The notes under the pieces: model-generated
What the model was told of the DNA's origin: nothing
Databases searched by the model: none
The model's input: only the letters and a program-made list of their open reading frames with translations
Program-made: the position numbers and the translations under genes
Assembly (NCBI GenBank): GCA_900752475.1
Contig: CAADVJ010000076.1
Coordinates: 1 to 9,078, forward strand
Source of the DNA: an uncultured Collinsella sp.
GTDB lineage: Bacteria; Actinomycetota; Coriobacteriia; Coriobacteriales; Coriobacteriaceae
DNA length: 9,078 nucleotides
Reading direction: 5' to 3'
Shown: positions 1-5,962 of the stretch, piece after piece
Layout: the number at the start of each line of letters is the position of its first letter
How positions within the stretch are numbered: the first letter of the stretch is position 1

Positions 1-784
1 CGAGGCCGCAAGCCTCAAAGGCAGCATCGAGCACGTCCTTGGCAAAGCCGTTGGCGCTCATGGAGTTGCGGATGGTTTTGCGACGCTGGGCAAACGCAGC
101 GTCGATCACGCGGGCCACGAACTCGCGATCGAGCCCCTCGGGTACCACGCCGTCAACGCGATCGATGCGTACCACGGCCGAATCCACATGCGGCGCCGGC
201 ATAAAGCAGCGCGGCGGCACCTCAAAGCGACCCGTCACCTGCGCATACAGGCCGAGCTTTGCCGTGTAGCCGCCATAAGTCTTGTTGCCGGGCGTCGCGG
301 CAATGCGATCGGCGACCTCCTTTTGCACCATGACGACGGCGCGCTTGAGTGCGGGCATCGTCTGGAAGAACTGCAGGATAATCGTCGCCGCCACGTTGTA
401 GGGCAGGTTCGCGACAAACACCGTGGGCTCGCCGCCAGCCGTCTGCTCAATCTGCTCCGGCGTCACCTTGAGCGCGTCACCCATGATAAAGCGGAAGTTA
501 GAGTAGTCCGCGGCATGGGCATCGAGTACCGGCTCGAGCTCGGGATCGGCCTCGATCGACGTGACACACGCCGCCTCCTGCAACAGGGCCAACGTCAGCG
601 TGCCGCAACCCGGGCCGACCTCGAGCACGCGCTCATCGCCCGCAAGCTCAGCGAGCTCGCAGATGCGCTCAATCACATGGTTGTCGATCAGGAAGTTCTG
701 GCCCAGGCGATGCTTGGTCGCAAGGCCAAACTCCTCTAGCAGCTCCCTGGTTGCCGTGGGGTTTGCCAAAGGCGAAGTTGTCAT
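1..784 (-). CDS. rsmA: 16S rRNA (adenine(1518)-N(6)/adenine(1519)-N(6))-dimethyltransferase RsmA, 3' end cut by window
   Basis: RsmA (KsgA) uses S-adenosylmethionine to dimethylate the two adjacent adenines in the helix 45 loop of 16S rRNA, a late step in small-subunit maturation in the cytoplasm. Seen directly: 261 codons are visible, with GQNFLID (residues 28-34), the SAM-binding motif I VLEVGPGCGTLT (53-64), the catalytic NLPYN motif (126-130) and the family signature FMPAPHVDSAVV (194-205). Near the left edge, QRRKTIRNS (233-241) begins the C-terminal helical domain. The ATG at 784-782 is preceded by a perfect AAGGAGG Shine-Dalgarno at 796-790, which fixes the start. Family members are about 270-300 aa, so roughly 10-40 residues lie beyond position 1. 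The gene follows metG by 107 bp with a terminator between them, so it probably has its own promoter or depends on readthrough. Confidence 0.96.
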   Translation of the reverse strand, partial: MTTSPLANPTATRELLEEFGLATKHRLGQNFLIDNHVIERICELAELAGDERVLEVGPGCGTLTLALLQEAACVTSIEADPELEPVLDAHAADYSNFRFIMGDALKVTPEQIEQTAGGEPTVFVANLPYNVAATIILQFFQTMPALKRAVVMVQKEVADRIAATPGNKTYGGYTAKLGLYAQVTGRFEVPPRCFMPAPHVDSAVVRIDRVDGVVPEGLDREFVARVIDAAFAQRRKTIRNSMSANGFAKDVLDAAFEACGL

Positions 785-822
785 GGTTGCCTCCTTAACA
801 TGGTGGCTGCATCGTAAAGCAA

Positions 823-852
823 AAGGGCATGGACCGTTGCGGCCATGCCCTT
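823..852 (-). terminator. intrinsic terminator after metG
   Basis: An inverted repeat with 10-bp arms (AAGGGCATGG at 823-832 and CCATGCCCTT at 843-852) encloses a 10-nt loop. The loop can add a further CCG/CGG pairing beside a one-base bulge. On the minus strand the stem ends in TTTT and is followed by GCTTTAC, a modest U-tract. It lies 39 nt past the metG stop and ends 26 nt before the rsmA Shine-Dalgarno. That position suits a partial terminator closing the GH5-rsmI-metG transcript. Confidence 0.72.
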
Positions 853-891
853 ACATCTAAACAGCAAATTGCCGATATGGCGCGCAGCGAC

Positions 892-2493
892 TTAGCCCAG
901 ACGCGGGAACAGCGGGTCGCCCTTCTCGACGGGCTGGCCGCCGGCAAGCAGGCCCCAAGCGCAAACGCCCTTAAGGTCGTCACTCGTGGCCTCGCCCTCG
1001 CAGGACAGACGGCGCAGAGCCTCGGCAGAAGTCTGGGGCATGAGCGGCATCAGCAGGTGGGCGGCGATGCGGATTGCCTCGAGCAGGTTGTAGATCACAA
1101 ACGCCAGCTCGTCGGCCTTGGCCTCGTCCTTGGCAAGCGCCCAGGGCTCGGAATCCTCGATGTAGTGGTTGGCAGCGTGGATGAGCTCCATGACCTCGTC
1201 CTTGGCTCCGCCGTAATCAAGCGCATCCATCTTGGCCATGTAGCGCTCGACCAGGCCATCGGCAATCTTTGCCAGCGGGTTATCGAACGCGTCGAACGAT
1301 GCGGGCTTGGCGGGCGCGCAACCGTCGAAGTACTTGCCGCTCATGTTGAGCGAACGCGAGATGAGGTTACCCCAGCTGTTGGCCAGGTCGGCGTTGTAGA
1401 CCTGTTCCATGCGCTCAAAGCTGATAGCGCCATCGGTACCGGGTACCACGTCGGTCATGAAGTAATAGCGGTAGCCCTCGACACCCAACATGTCGATAAC
1501 GTCCTGCGGAGCAATGGCGTTGCCGCGGCTCTTGGACATCTTCTCGGCCTTGCCGGTCTCGGCGTTGCGCACGGTCAGGAAGCCGTGGGCAAAAACGTGC
1601 TCGGGCAGGGCCTCGCCAATGGCCATAAGCATGGCAGGCCAAATGACGCAATGGAAGCGGATGATGTCCTTGCCCACGATGTGGAACTGCGCGGGCCAGC
1701 GGTAAGCCAGCTCGGCACGGGCCTCGTCGGTGTCGACACCGTAACCGACAGCCGTCATGTAGTTGAGCAGCGCGTCGAACCACACGTATGTCACGTGGCC
1801 CTCGTCAAACGGGACCTTGATGCCCCAGTCAAAGCTCGTACGGCTCACGGAAAGGTCGTTGAGGCCGCCCTCGACAAAGCTGCGCACCTCGTTCATGCGG
1901 AACGCGGGCTCAACATAATCGGGGTGCTCGTCATAGAGCTTGAGCAGCTTGTCCTGGAAGGCGGAAAGCTTAAAGAAGTAGGACTCCTCCTGCACGCGCT
2001 CGAGCGGACGGTGGCAATCGGGGCACAGATGCTGGCCGACGCTGCCGTACTCCTCGTCGCCCTTCTGGACCTGCGTATCGGTGAAGTAGGTCTCGTCGGG
2101 CACACAATACCAGCCGTCGTAGCTGCCCTTATACAGGTAGCCGGACTCTTTCATGCGCTCCCACAGATGCTGAACGGCGTGATGCTGACGCGGCTCGGTG
2201 GTGCGGATGAAGTCGTCGTTGGAAATCTCGAGCTTGCTCCAAAGCTCCTTAAAGTGCGGAGCCTGGCTGTCGGTCCACTCCTGCGGCGTCATGTCGTGCT
2301 TGGCTGCGGCCTCGGCGACCTTCTCGCCGTGCTCGTCCATACCGGTCAGGAACTTGACGTTATAGCCGGCAGAGCGGCGATAACGAGCCTGAACGTCGGC
2401 AATGATGGTGGAATAAGCCGTGCCCAGGTGCGGATCGGCGTTGACGTAGTAGATAGGCGTCGTGATAAAGAACGAAGGCTTGGTTTGATCCAT
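892..2493 (-). CDS. metG: methionine--tRNA ligase (MetRS, short form)
   Basis: A class I aminoacyl-tRNA synthetase that charges tRNA-Met and initiator tRNA with methionine in the cytoplasm. The 533-aa protein opens with the Rossmann core (FFITTPIYYVNADPHLG, with the HIGH-type signature PHLG at 21-24). The connective peptide domain carries a zinc-knuckle region around residues 127-165. The second signature KMSKS is at 318-322, followed by the helical anticodon-binding domain (NSWGNLISRSLNM at 372-384). The C-terminal EMAPII-like tRNA-binding domain of longer MetRS proteins is absent, which is usual for actinobacterial forms. The first knuckle reads C130-V-P-D133 instead of CxxC, while CPDC (157-160) is intact, leaving three Cys and one Asp as possible ligands. 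The ATG at 2493 has GGAGG nine bases upstream. It follows rsmI by 69 bp with no terminator visible, so the two are probably co-transcribed. Confidence 0.97.
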   Translation of the reverse strand: MDQTKPSFFITTPIYYVNADPHLGTAYSTIIADVQARYRRSAGYNVKFLTGMDEHGEKVAEAAAKHDMTPQEWTDSQAPHFKELWSKLEISNDDFIRTTEPRQHHAVQHLWERMKESGYLYKGSYDGWYCVPDETYFTDTQVQKGDEEYGSVGQHLCPDCHRPLERVQEESYFFKLSAFQDKLLKLYDEHPDYVEPAFRMNEVRSFVEGGLNDLSVSRTSFDWGIKVPFDEGHVTYVWFDALLNYMTAVGYGVDTDEARAELAYRWPAQFHIVGKDIIRFHCVIWPAMLMAIGEALPEHVFAHGFLTVRNAETGKAEKMSKSRGNAIAPQDVIDMLGVEGYRYYFMTDVVPGTDGAISFERMEQVYNADLANSWGNLISRSLNMSGKYFDGCAPAKPASFDAFDNPLAKIADGLVERYMAKMDALDYGGAKDEVMELIHAANHYIEDSEPWALAKDEAKADELAFVIYNLLEAIRIAAHLLMPLMPQTSAEALRRLSCEGEATSDDLKGVCAWGLLAGGQPVEKGDPLFPRLG

Positions 2494-2562
2494 GGGGTCT
2501 GTCCTCCAGAAAAACGTTGCATACAGGGGATGATTCTAGCGCAAGGGCTGGATATCCTCCAT

Positions 2563-3441
2563 CTATTGCATATCGAGCACCATGGCATAGACATCGCGCT
2601 TGCGGCGCGAATACTTCTGCGACAGGCGCTTAGCCACCGCGGAGGCGGGCTCGCCCTCCTCGAGCGCGGCGCGGATGTCCTCGCGCAGGGCATCATCGGG
2701 ATCTACCGCCGCGGTGCCAACCGGCGTGATGCCGGCCTCCTCATCCTCGCTTGGCGGCGCGATGACCAGCGCAATCTCTCCCTTCACCTCGCCACGAGCG
2801 CGCAGCTCTTCGGCAAGCTGGGCGGCAGGCCCGCGCAGGACCTCCTCGTGCAGCTTGGTGAGTTCGCGGCAGACGGCGACCTCGCGCTGGGGAAAGACCT
2901 CGGCCACGGCCTCGAGCGTCGCCACAATGCGATGTGGAGACTCGTAGAAGATGAGCGCGCCGGGCACCACGGCAAGGCGCTGCAGACGGCGCACACGATC
3001 GCCATGCTTGCGGCCCAGAAAGCCCTCAAAGAAGAAGTGCTCGCAGGGAATGCCGGACGATACGAGTGCCGTGACGCATGCGGAAGGCCCGGGGATGACT
3101 TCGACGGGGACATCGGCATCGCGCGCGGCCTCGACCAGAGCCTGGCCGGGGTCGGACACACTCGGCATGCCAGCGTCCGAGGCAAAGGCAAGGGTCTCCC
3201 CCGCCAGCAGACGGTCGGCCAGACCGGCGGCGCGACTTGCAATCACGTTCTCGTCGCAACGGACGAGCGGCTTGGAGATGCCCAGGTGCATCAGCAGCTT
3301 TGAGGTCACACGTGTGTCCTCGCAGCAGATGGCATCAGCAGCGGCAAACGCCTCGCCGACGCGCGGGGACAGGTCGCCCAGGTTACCTATGGGCGTGCCG
3401 ACCACGTAGAGCTTGCCCATACGGGCGCTGTTTTGCATCAT
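2563..3441 (-). CDS. rsmI: 16S rRNA (cytidine(1402)-2'-O)-methyltransferase RsmI
   Basis: RsmI (YraL/YabC family) adds the 2'-O-methyl group to C1402 in the 16S rRNA decoding centre using S-adenosylmethionine. It belongs to the tetrapyrrole-methylase fold. Seen in the 292-aa product: GTPIGNLGD (15-23), EDTR (41-44), the family signature SDAGMPSVSDPG (88-99), PGPSA (117-121), YESPHR (166-171) and RELTKLHEE (192-200). A C-terminal helical tail contains SQKYSRRKRDVY. Length is normal for the family. Translation could begin at the tandem ATGATG (3441 or 3438), or at Met8 nearer the conserved core. I chose 3441 because a weak AGG lies five bases upstream and because the GH5-like gene stops only 6 nt before it, which favours coupling. 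Confidence 0.95.
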   Translation of the reverse strand: MMQNSARMGKLYVVGTPIGNLGDLSPRVGEAFAAADAICCEDTRVTSKLLMHLGISKPLVRCDENVIASRAAGLADRLLAGETLAFASDAGMPSVSDPGQALVEAARDADVPVEVIPGPSACVTALVSSGIPCEHFFFEGFLGRKHGDRVRRLQRLAVVPGALIFYESPHRIVATLEAVAEVFPQREVAVCRELTKLHEEVLRGPAAQLAEELRARGEVKGEIALVIAPPSEDEEAGITPVGTAAVDPDDALREDIRAALEEGEPASAVAKRLSQKYSRRKRDVYAMVLDMQ

Positions 3442-3447
3442 ATCAAC

Positions 3448-4509
3448 CTATTCAATCATGCCGCGCTCGAGTGTGCCGAGTGCCGCGCGGGCGTCCCATG
3501 CCGCGATGCGCTTCTCGGTCTTCCACGTTTGGAAGAACCAGCCAGCCGCCGGCGCAAACGATGCCAGCTGATTGGCGATAAACACGCGCTCGTAGGCATT
3601 GCGGCCCTCGGGCGTAACCGAGGAGTTGGCGAAGATCGCCGCGCCCGACCATTCGCCCACCAGCACGGGGAACCCAGTTGCCATGGCCTCCTTGAGCTCG
3701 CGCTTGTTGCGCGAGATCGCCGTGGTCAGGCCGCGAGGGCTCGTGATGTCGAGCGCATATTCGTCGCGGTAATGATACAGGTGAAGGTCCATGTAGACGT
3801 TCTTGTACTTGGCGCCGCGCATAAAGTGCTTCCATTCGCTGGGATGCCCCGAAGACGAAAAAACGACGATCTTATCCTCGGGCATATACGCGCGGACGAG
3901 CTCGTACGCATCGCGATAGAAGTTACGCAGGTAATGCGCCGGAATACCATCCGTCATGGTAAAGAGACTCTTGCGGACGCTCATCTGCGGCGTATCCAGC
4001 AGCTCGATGCCCAGCAGGCTCTCGGCCTCACCGTATCGATCCGCCAGGCGCTCGAGCACGTCGAGTGCGACATGGCGACCGTTGGTGGAAGAATGCCACT
4101 CGGCGACGGTCTCCGGCGTGGTGGGTGAATCGTTGGAATCGCCTTGACCACCGGGCACGGTCGCCAGATCGAGCAGCACGCGGATGTTGTACTTGGCAGC
4201 CCACTCAATCGCACGGTCGATATAGTCGACGACCGAGATGTATGAGGCGTCGGACTCCTGCGAGCCAAAGGCATACCACGGCACCGGTAGACGCACGGCG
4301 TTGAGGCCGATCTGTGCCATGCGACGAAAATCATCCTCGCTCACAAACGTCTCGTAATGGCGGCGCATGCGCTCGTTATAGGCAGCAGTGCCCATAGCCT
4401 CTTGCAGCTCCGCCGCATTGGATGCACCGGTCGCCGCATAAAGCGACGGGGTCACCCAGGGCTCGGGAATAAACCAGCCAGAGAGATTAACGCCGAGAAT
4501 CCTCTCCAT
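3448..4509 (-). CDS. GH5-like protein (exo-1,3-beta-glucanase type) with a degenerate active site
   Basis: The fold is recognisable as a glycoside hydrolase family 5 (beta/alpha)8 barrel of the exo-1,3-beta-glucanase type. The 353-aa protein starts ILGVNLSGWFIPEPWVTPSL (4-23), has VRLPVPWYAF (72-81), then DLHLYHY (241-247), the nucleophile strand PVLVGEWSGA (281-290, Glu286) and GWFFQTWKTE (323-332). The strand that normally ends in the acid/base pair Asn-Glu-Pro reads IELLDTP (168-174), so Asn is Asp172 and the catalytic Glu is Thr173. The usual His of the DLHGAPGSQ-type motif is Ala116. It is therefore probably not a standard retaining hydrolase. There is no signal peptide, so it should be cytoplasmic. 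The ATG at 4509 directly precedes the conserved GVNLSGW motif and has a GGGGG-containing Shine-Dalgarno; the upstream in-frame ATG at 4752 lies inside the tRNA terminator region and is rejected. It is the first gene of an apparent operon with rsmI and metG. Its substrate and role are unknown to me. Confidence 0.85.
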   Translation of the reverse strand: MERILGVNLSGWFIPEPWVTPSLYAATGASNAAELQEAMGTAAYNERMRRHYETFVSEDDFRRMAQIGLNAVRLPVPWYAFGSQESDASYISVVDYIDRAIEWAAKYNIRVLLDLATVPGGQGDSNDSPTTPETVAEWHSSTNGRHVALDVLERLADRYGEAESLLGIELLDTPQMSVRKSLFTMTDGIPAHYLRNFYRDAYELVRAYMPEDKIVVFSSSGHPSEWKHFMRGAKYKNVYMDLHLYHYRDEYALDITSPRGLTTAISRNKRELKEAMATGFPVLVGEWSGAAIFANSSVTPEGRNAYERVFIANQLASFAPAAGWFFQTWKTEKRIAAWDARAALGTLERGMIE

Positions 4510-4574
4510 CACGGCCCCCTTCGAATCGCGCAGGCTTGGCCCGCATCGTATTGCATAGGATAAGTATCGTTTTG

Positions 4575-4614
4575 AGTATACCCGCGCGTGCGGACAGACG
4601 ACCGAACGGTCTGT
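4575..4614 (-). promoter_or_regulatory. putative promoter and operator-like palindrome of the GH5-rsmI-metG operon
   Basis: A TATACT hexamer (4580-4575) resembles a -10 box and would place the transcript start near 4568, about 60 nt before the GH5-like ATG. No good -35 lies 16-18 bp upstream. Instead the DNA has the palindrome GACCGAACGGTC (4600-4611), nested with the outer inverted repeat ACAGAC/GTCTGT (4594-4599 and 4609-4614). The poor -35 and the ACCGnnCGGT core are compatible with control by a dimeric regulator such as a TetR-type protein. That is inference only, and no regulator gene is nearby. Confidence 0.35.
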
Positions 4615-4753
4615 AAAGTGGCGCAAAAGCGGGAGGAATGTCTGAGCGGGCCCGAGATGGCGCGCCGAGATGTGCACGCACGTCGGAAGTAAGCGCCGGA
4701 AAGCGCGTCCCGTTTTTCGCAAAAGACTGGGATGCATTTTCCGCGGGTCCACA

Positions 4754-4784
4754 TAAAAGAAAAGGACCCCTTTGCAGAGGTCCT
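4754..4784 (-). terminator. intrinsic terminator of tRNA-Phe
   Basis: On the minus strand a 9-bp stem AGGACCTCT / AGGGGTCCT (one T-G wobble) closes a GCAA tetraloop of the stable GNRA class. It is followed by TTTCTTTTA. It starts 14 nt past the tRNA 3' end and separates the tRNA transcript from the GH5-rsmI-metG operon. Confidence 0.9.
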
Positions 4785-4797
4785 AGTCAATTCAAGG

Positions 4798-4870
<73 letters not shown>

Positions 4871-4881
4871 ATTTGAGGTGT

Positions 4882-4896
4882 GCCTTGTTTCAAGGC
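4882..4896 (-). other. leader hairpin of the tRNA-Phe precursor
   Basis: A perfect 6-bp inverted repeat GCCTTG-AAA-CAAGGC on the minus strand begins about where transcription should start (roughly 7 nt after the -10 box) and ends 11 nt before the mature tRNA 5' end. It would form a small stem in the 5' leader that RNase P removes. It may protect the precursor or guide processing; this is inference. Confidence 0.5.
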
Positions 4897-4902
4897 TTGA
4901 TT

Positions 4903-4953
4903 AGTATAACCAAGGACGCGTTCCGGTCAACCGAGAATTTTAAAAAAGTTTTT
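4903..4953 (-). promoter_or_regulatory. tRNA-Phe promoter with UP-like element
   Basis: On the minus strand the -35 box is TTGACC (4930-4925), the spacer is 16 bp, and the -10 box is TATACT (4908-4903). Immediately upstream at 4953-4936 is an A/T-only block broken by one C, AAAAACTTTTTTAAAATT. It lies about -42 to -59 from the expected start, where the RNA polymerase alpha C-terminal domains bind UP elements. Stable-RNA promoters commonly have this layout. The -35 box also overlaps one arm of a wider inverted repeat AACCGAG/CTCGGTT (4929-4935 and 4963-4969) of unknown role. Confidence 0.82.
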
Positions 4954-4993
4954 GAGCACAGCCTCGGTTCTATAAATCGGCACGTCAGAGGCA

Positions 4994-5278
4994 TCAGCCG
5001 GCAGCAAGAAGTTTTTCGCTCAGAGCCGCACGGGCAAACTCACTTGGCGTCATCCCCTCGGCAGCCGCCCGTCGACGAATGGCCTCCTTCATTCCCAGAG
5101 GAATCTTGACCGACAGCGTTGCCGTCCCCTCACCTGAGAGCGGGGGCCGTCCATGCACGATCCCACCAACGGTGTGTTCGCCATCCGGTAACTCTCCGCG
5201 CTCGTACGACTCGCACCACGCGTCAATCATTTCATCCGTTACAACCTGACCATTAGCGGCCGTATACGTCTTGCCCAT
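4994..5278 (-). CDS. ribbon-helix-helix antitoxin of a BrnTA-like module
   Basis: A 94-aa protein with two parts. The N-terminal segment (1-50) contains YTAANGQVVTDEMIDAW (5-21) and an acidic stretch around ESYERGELPDGEH (23-35), likely the toxin-contacting arm. The C-terminal segment is a ribbon-helix-helix DNA-binding fold: strand TATLSVKIP (52-60), helix 61-73 and helix TPSEFARAALSEKLL (77-91). RHH antitoxins neutralise the toxin and repress their own promoter as dimers. Its start overlaps the toxin stop; ATG ATG at 5281 and 5278 are both possible, and I prefer 5278 because GAGGGG lies six bases upstream. Starting at 5281 would give an ATGA overlap and one extra Met. It is the last gene of the pair, 40 bp before the tRNA-Phe UP-like element. 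Confidence 0.8.
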   Translation of the reverse strand: MGKTYTAANGQVVTDEMIDAWCESYERGELPDGEHTVGGIVHGRPPLSGEGTATLSVKIPLGMKEAIRRRAAAEGMTPSEFARAALSEKLLAAG

Positions 5279-5544
5279 CATCGACCCCTCTGCCGAGCTC
5301 GCTCGATCTCTTGCCAGAATTTCTTCTGAACCGGAGACAGAGCATGAATAATGAGCCATCCACGAATTAGTTCGACCGCAACAAGTTCCACACTTCGACC
5401 ATCTGAAAGCCATCCAATGGCAAGCCATCTCGGCGGCTCGTCCTCCGACTCGCGGCGAATGCACTCAGTAACCGCGAACCAGGCACCTAGCACCTGCTTT
5501 TCCGTCAAGTGTTTTTTGGCGTTCGGATGGATCTCAACATCCAT
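5278..5544 (-). CDS. BrnT-like toxin (putative ribonuclease) of a type II TA pair
   Basis: An 88-aa basic-tailed protein beginning MDVEIHPNAKKHLTEKQVLG. The pattern is like the small BrnT/RelE-type RNase fold: an N-terminal KKHLTEKQVL helix (10-19), a Gly-rich strand pair LAIGWLSDGRSVELVAVEL (41-59), then GWLIIHALSPVQKKFW (62-77). BrnT toxins cleave mRNA and slow growth, and in BrnTA the toxin gene comes first, as here. The start is set by GGAGGAG seven bases before the ATG at 5544; a second ATG 4 bp upstream is out of frame and closes at once. Assignment rests on weak sequence resemblance plus context, so the enzymatic activity is inferred. A generic DUF4258-like protein is the main alternative. 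Confidence 0.6.
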   Translation of the reverse strand: MDVEIHPNAKKHLTEKQVLGAWFAVTECIRRESEDEPPRWLAIGWLSDGRSVELVAVELIRGWLIIHALSPVQKKFWQEIERARQRGR

Positions 5545-5558
5545 GCATCTTCTCCTCC

Positions 5559-5599
5559 ATCTTACCCAATTTCGTATGACGAAAGTCCGCAGTCGCCAA
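5559..5599 (-). promoter_or_regulatory. TA promoter with a 15-bp palindromic operator
   Basis: A perfect inverted repeat TTTCGT-ATG-ACGAAA spans 5570-5584, 25 bp upstream of the toxin start. Two -10/-35 readings overlap it: TTGGCG (5599-5594), 17-bp spacer, TACGAA (5576-5571); or TAAGAT (5564-5559) with a poor -35. Either way the repeat covers core promoter DNA, the expected place for an RHH antitoxin operator. No terminator is visible between the DUF192 stop (5603) and this site. Confidence 0.55.
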
Positions 5600-5602
5600 T
5601 TC

Positions 5603-5962
5603 TTAAGCCGGCACGCGTTGGAGAGCAGGGGTCGAAACAATGATTGAAGGACGCTCTAGTGCGGCCCAGGCGCATGGGTGGGAGCACATGCGCCAAGGAC
5701 GAACGTTTTCGTATCGCGCGAGGATATTGCCGTCGCGATCGATGAAGGCGATGTCGATGGGATAGGCCATAAAACACGTATGGACCGAAGAGCAGCGTGG
5801 AAACGCCATGACGAGCGGCAGGCCGTTGGCGGCAACCGGACGCCGTCCCAGCATGCCGCGCAGGCGCACGACAAACGACTCCGCCACCGCAAACTCGGCC
5901 GGCGTCCAACCCAGCCTATTGAGTGCCCGCGCGTAGGCGATGTAGGACGAGACCGCGGTCAC
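5603..5962 (-). CDS. DUF192 family protein, last gene of the tad operon
   Basis: A 119-aa protein of the DUF192 family (PF02643), whose biochemical function is not established. Family marks seen: RLRGMLGR (33-40), PRCSSVHTCFMAYPIDIAFI (55-74), the continuation DRDGNIL (75-81), and a C-terminal CAWAALE (97-103). It has four cysteines (57, 63, 93, 97). No signal peptide or membrane segment is evident in this version, although many family members are exported. I chose GTG at 5962 because it gives a GTGA overlap with the upstream TadE-like gene and has GGGGGTGG about five bases upstream. An ATG at 6067 would overlap that gene by more than 100 bp and add unconserved residues. The coupling to tad genes suggests a role in pilus assembly or quality control; that is inference. 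Confidence 0.86.
   Translation of the reverse strand: MTAVSSYIAYARALNRLGWTPAEFAVAESFVVRLRGMLGRRPVAANGLPLVMAFPRCSSVHTCFMAYPIDIAFIDRDGNILARYENVRPWRMCSHPCAWAALERPSIIVSTPALQRVPA

Larger units (their letters stand above)
4510..4797. other. non-coding gap between tRNA-Phe and the GH5-like gene
   Basis: This 288-bp stretch holds the tRNA-Phe terminator (about 4754-4784), a putative promoter and inverted repeat for the GH5-like gene (4575-4614), and about 65 bp of probable 5' leader. I see no convincing gene in the rest. A plus-strand ORF from 4638 has a GGAGGA before its ATG but runs through the antisense of the tRNA, so I do not accept it. Confidence 0.6.

Noticed and set aside
829..3303. 824-codon plus-strand open frame antisense to metG and rsmI
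   Set aside because: The opposite strand encodes two unmistakable conserved enzymes over the same span. The frame's product is repetitive in His/Arg/Gly/Leu with no motif, as expected for the antisense of GC-rich genes.
3448..4752. Longer N-terminus for the GH5-like gene starting at 4752
   Set aside because: The extra 81 residues would start at the edge of the tRNA terminator, have no signal peptide or conservation, and cross the putative promoter. The conserved GVNLSGW motif begins just after the 4509 start.
4929..4969. AACCGAG/CTCGGTT inverted repeat as terminator of the TA operon
   Set aside because: The loop would be 27 nt and the repeat overlaps the tRNA -35 box; no U-tract follows it on the minus strand. 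A regulatory role is possible but unsupported.
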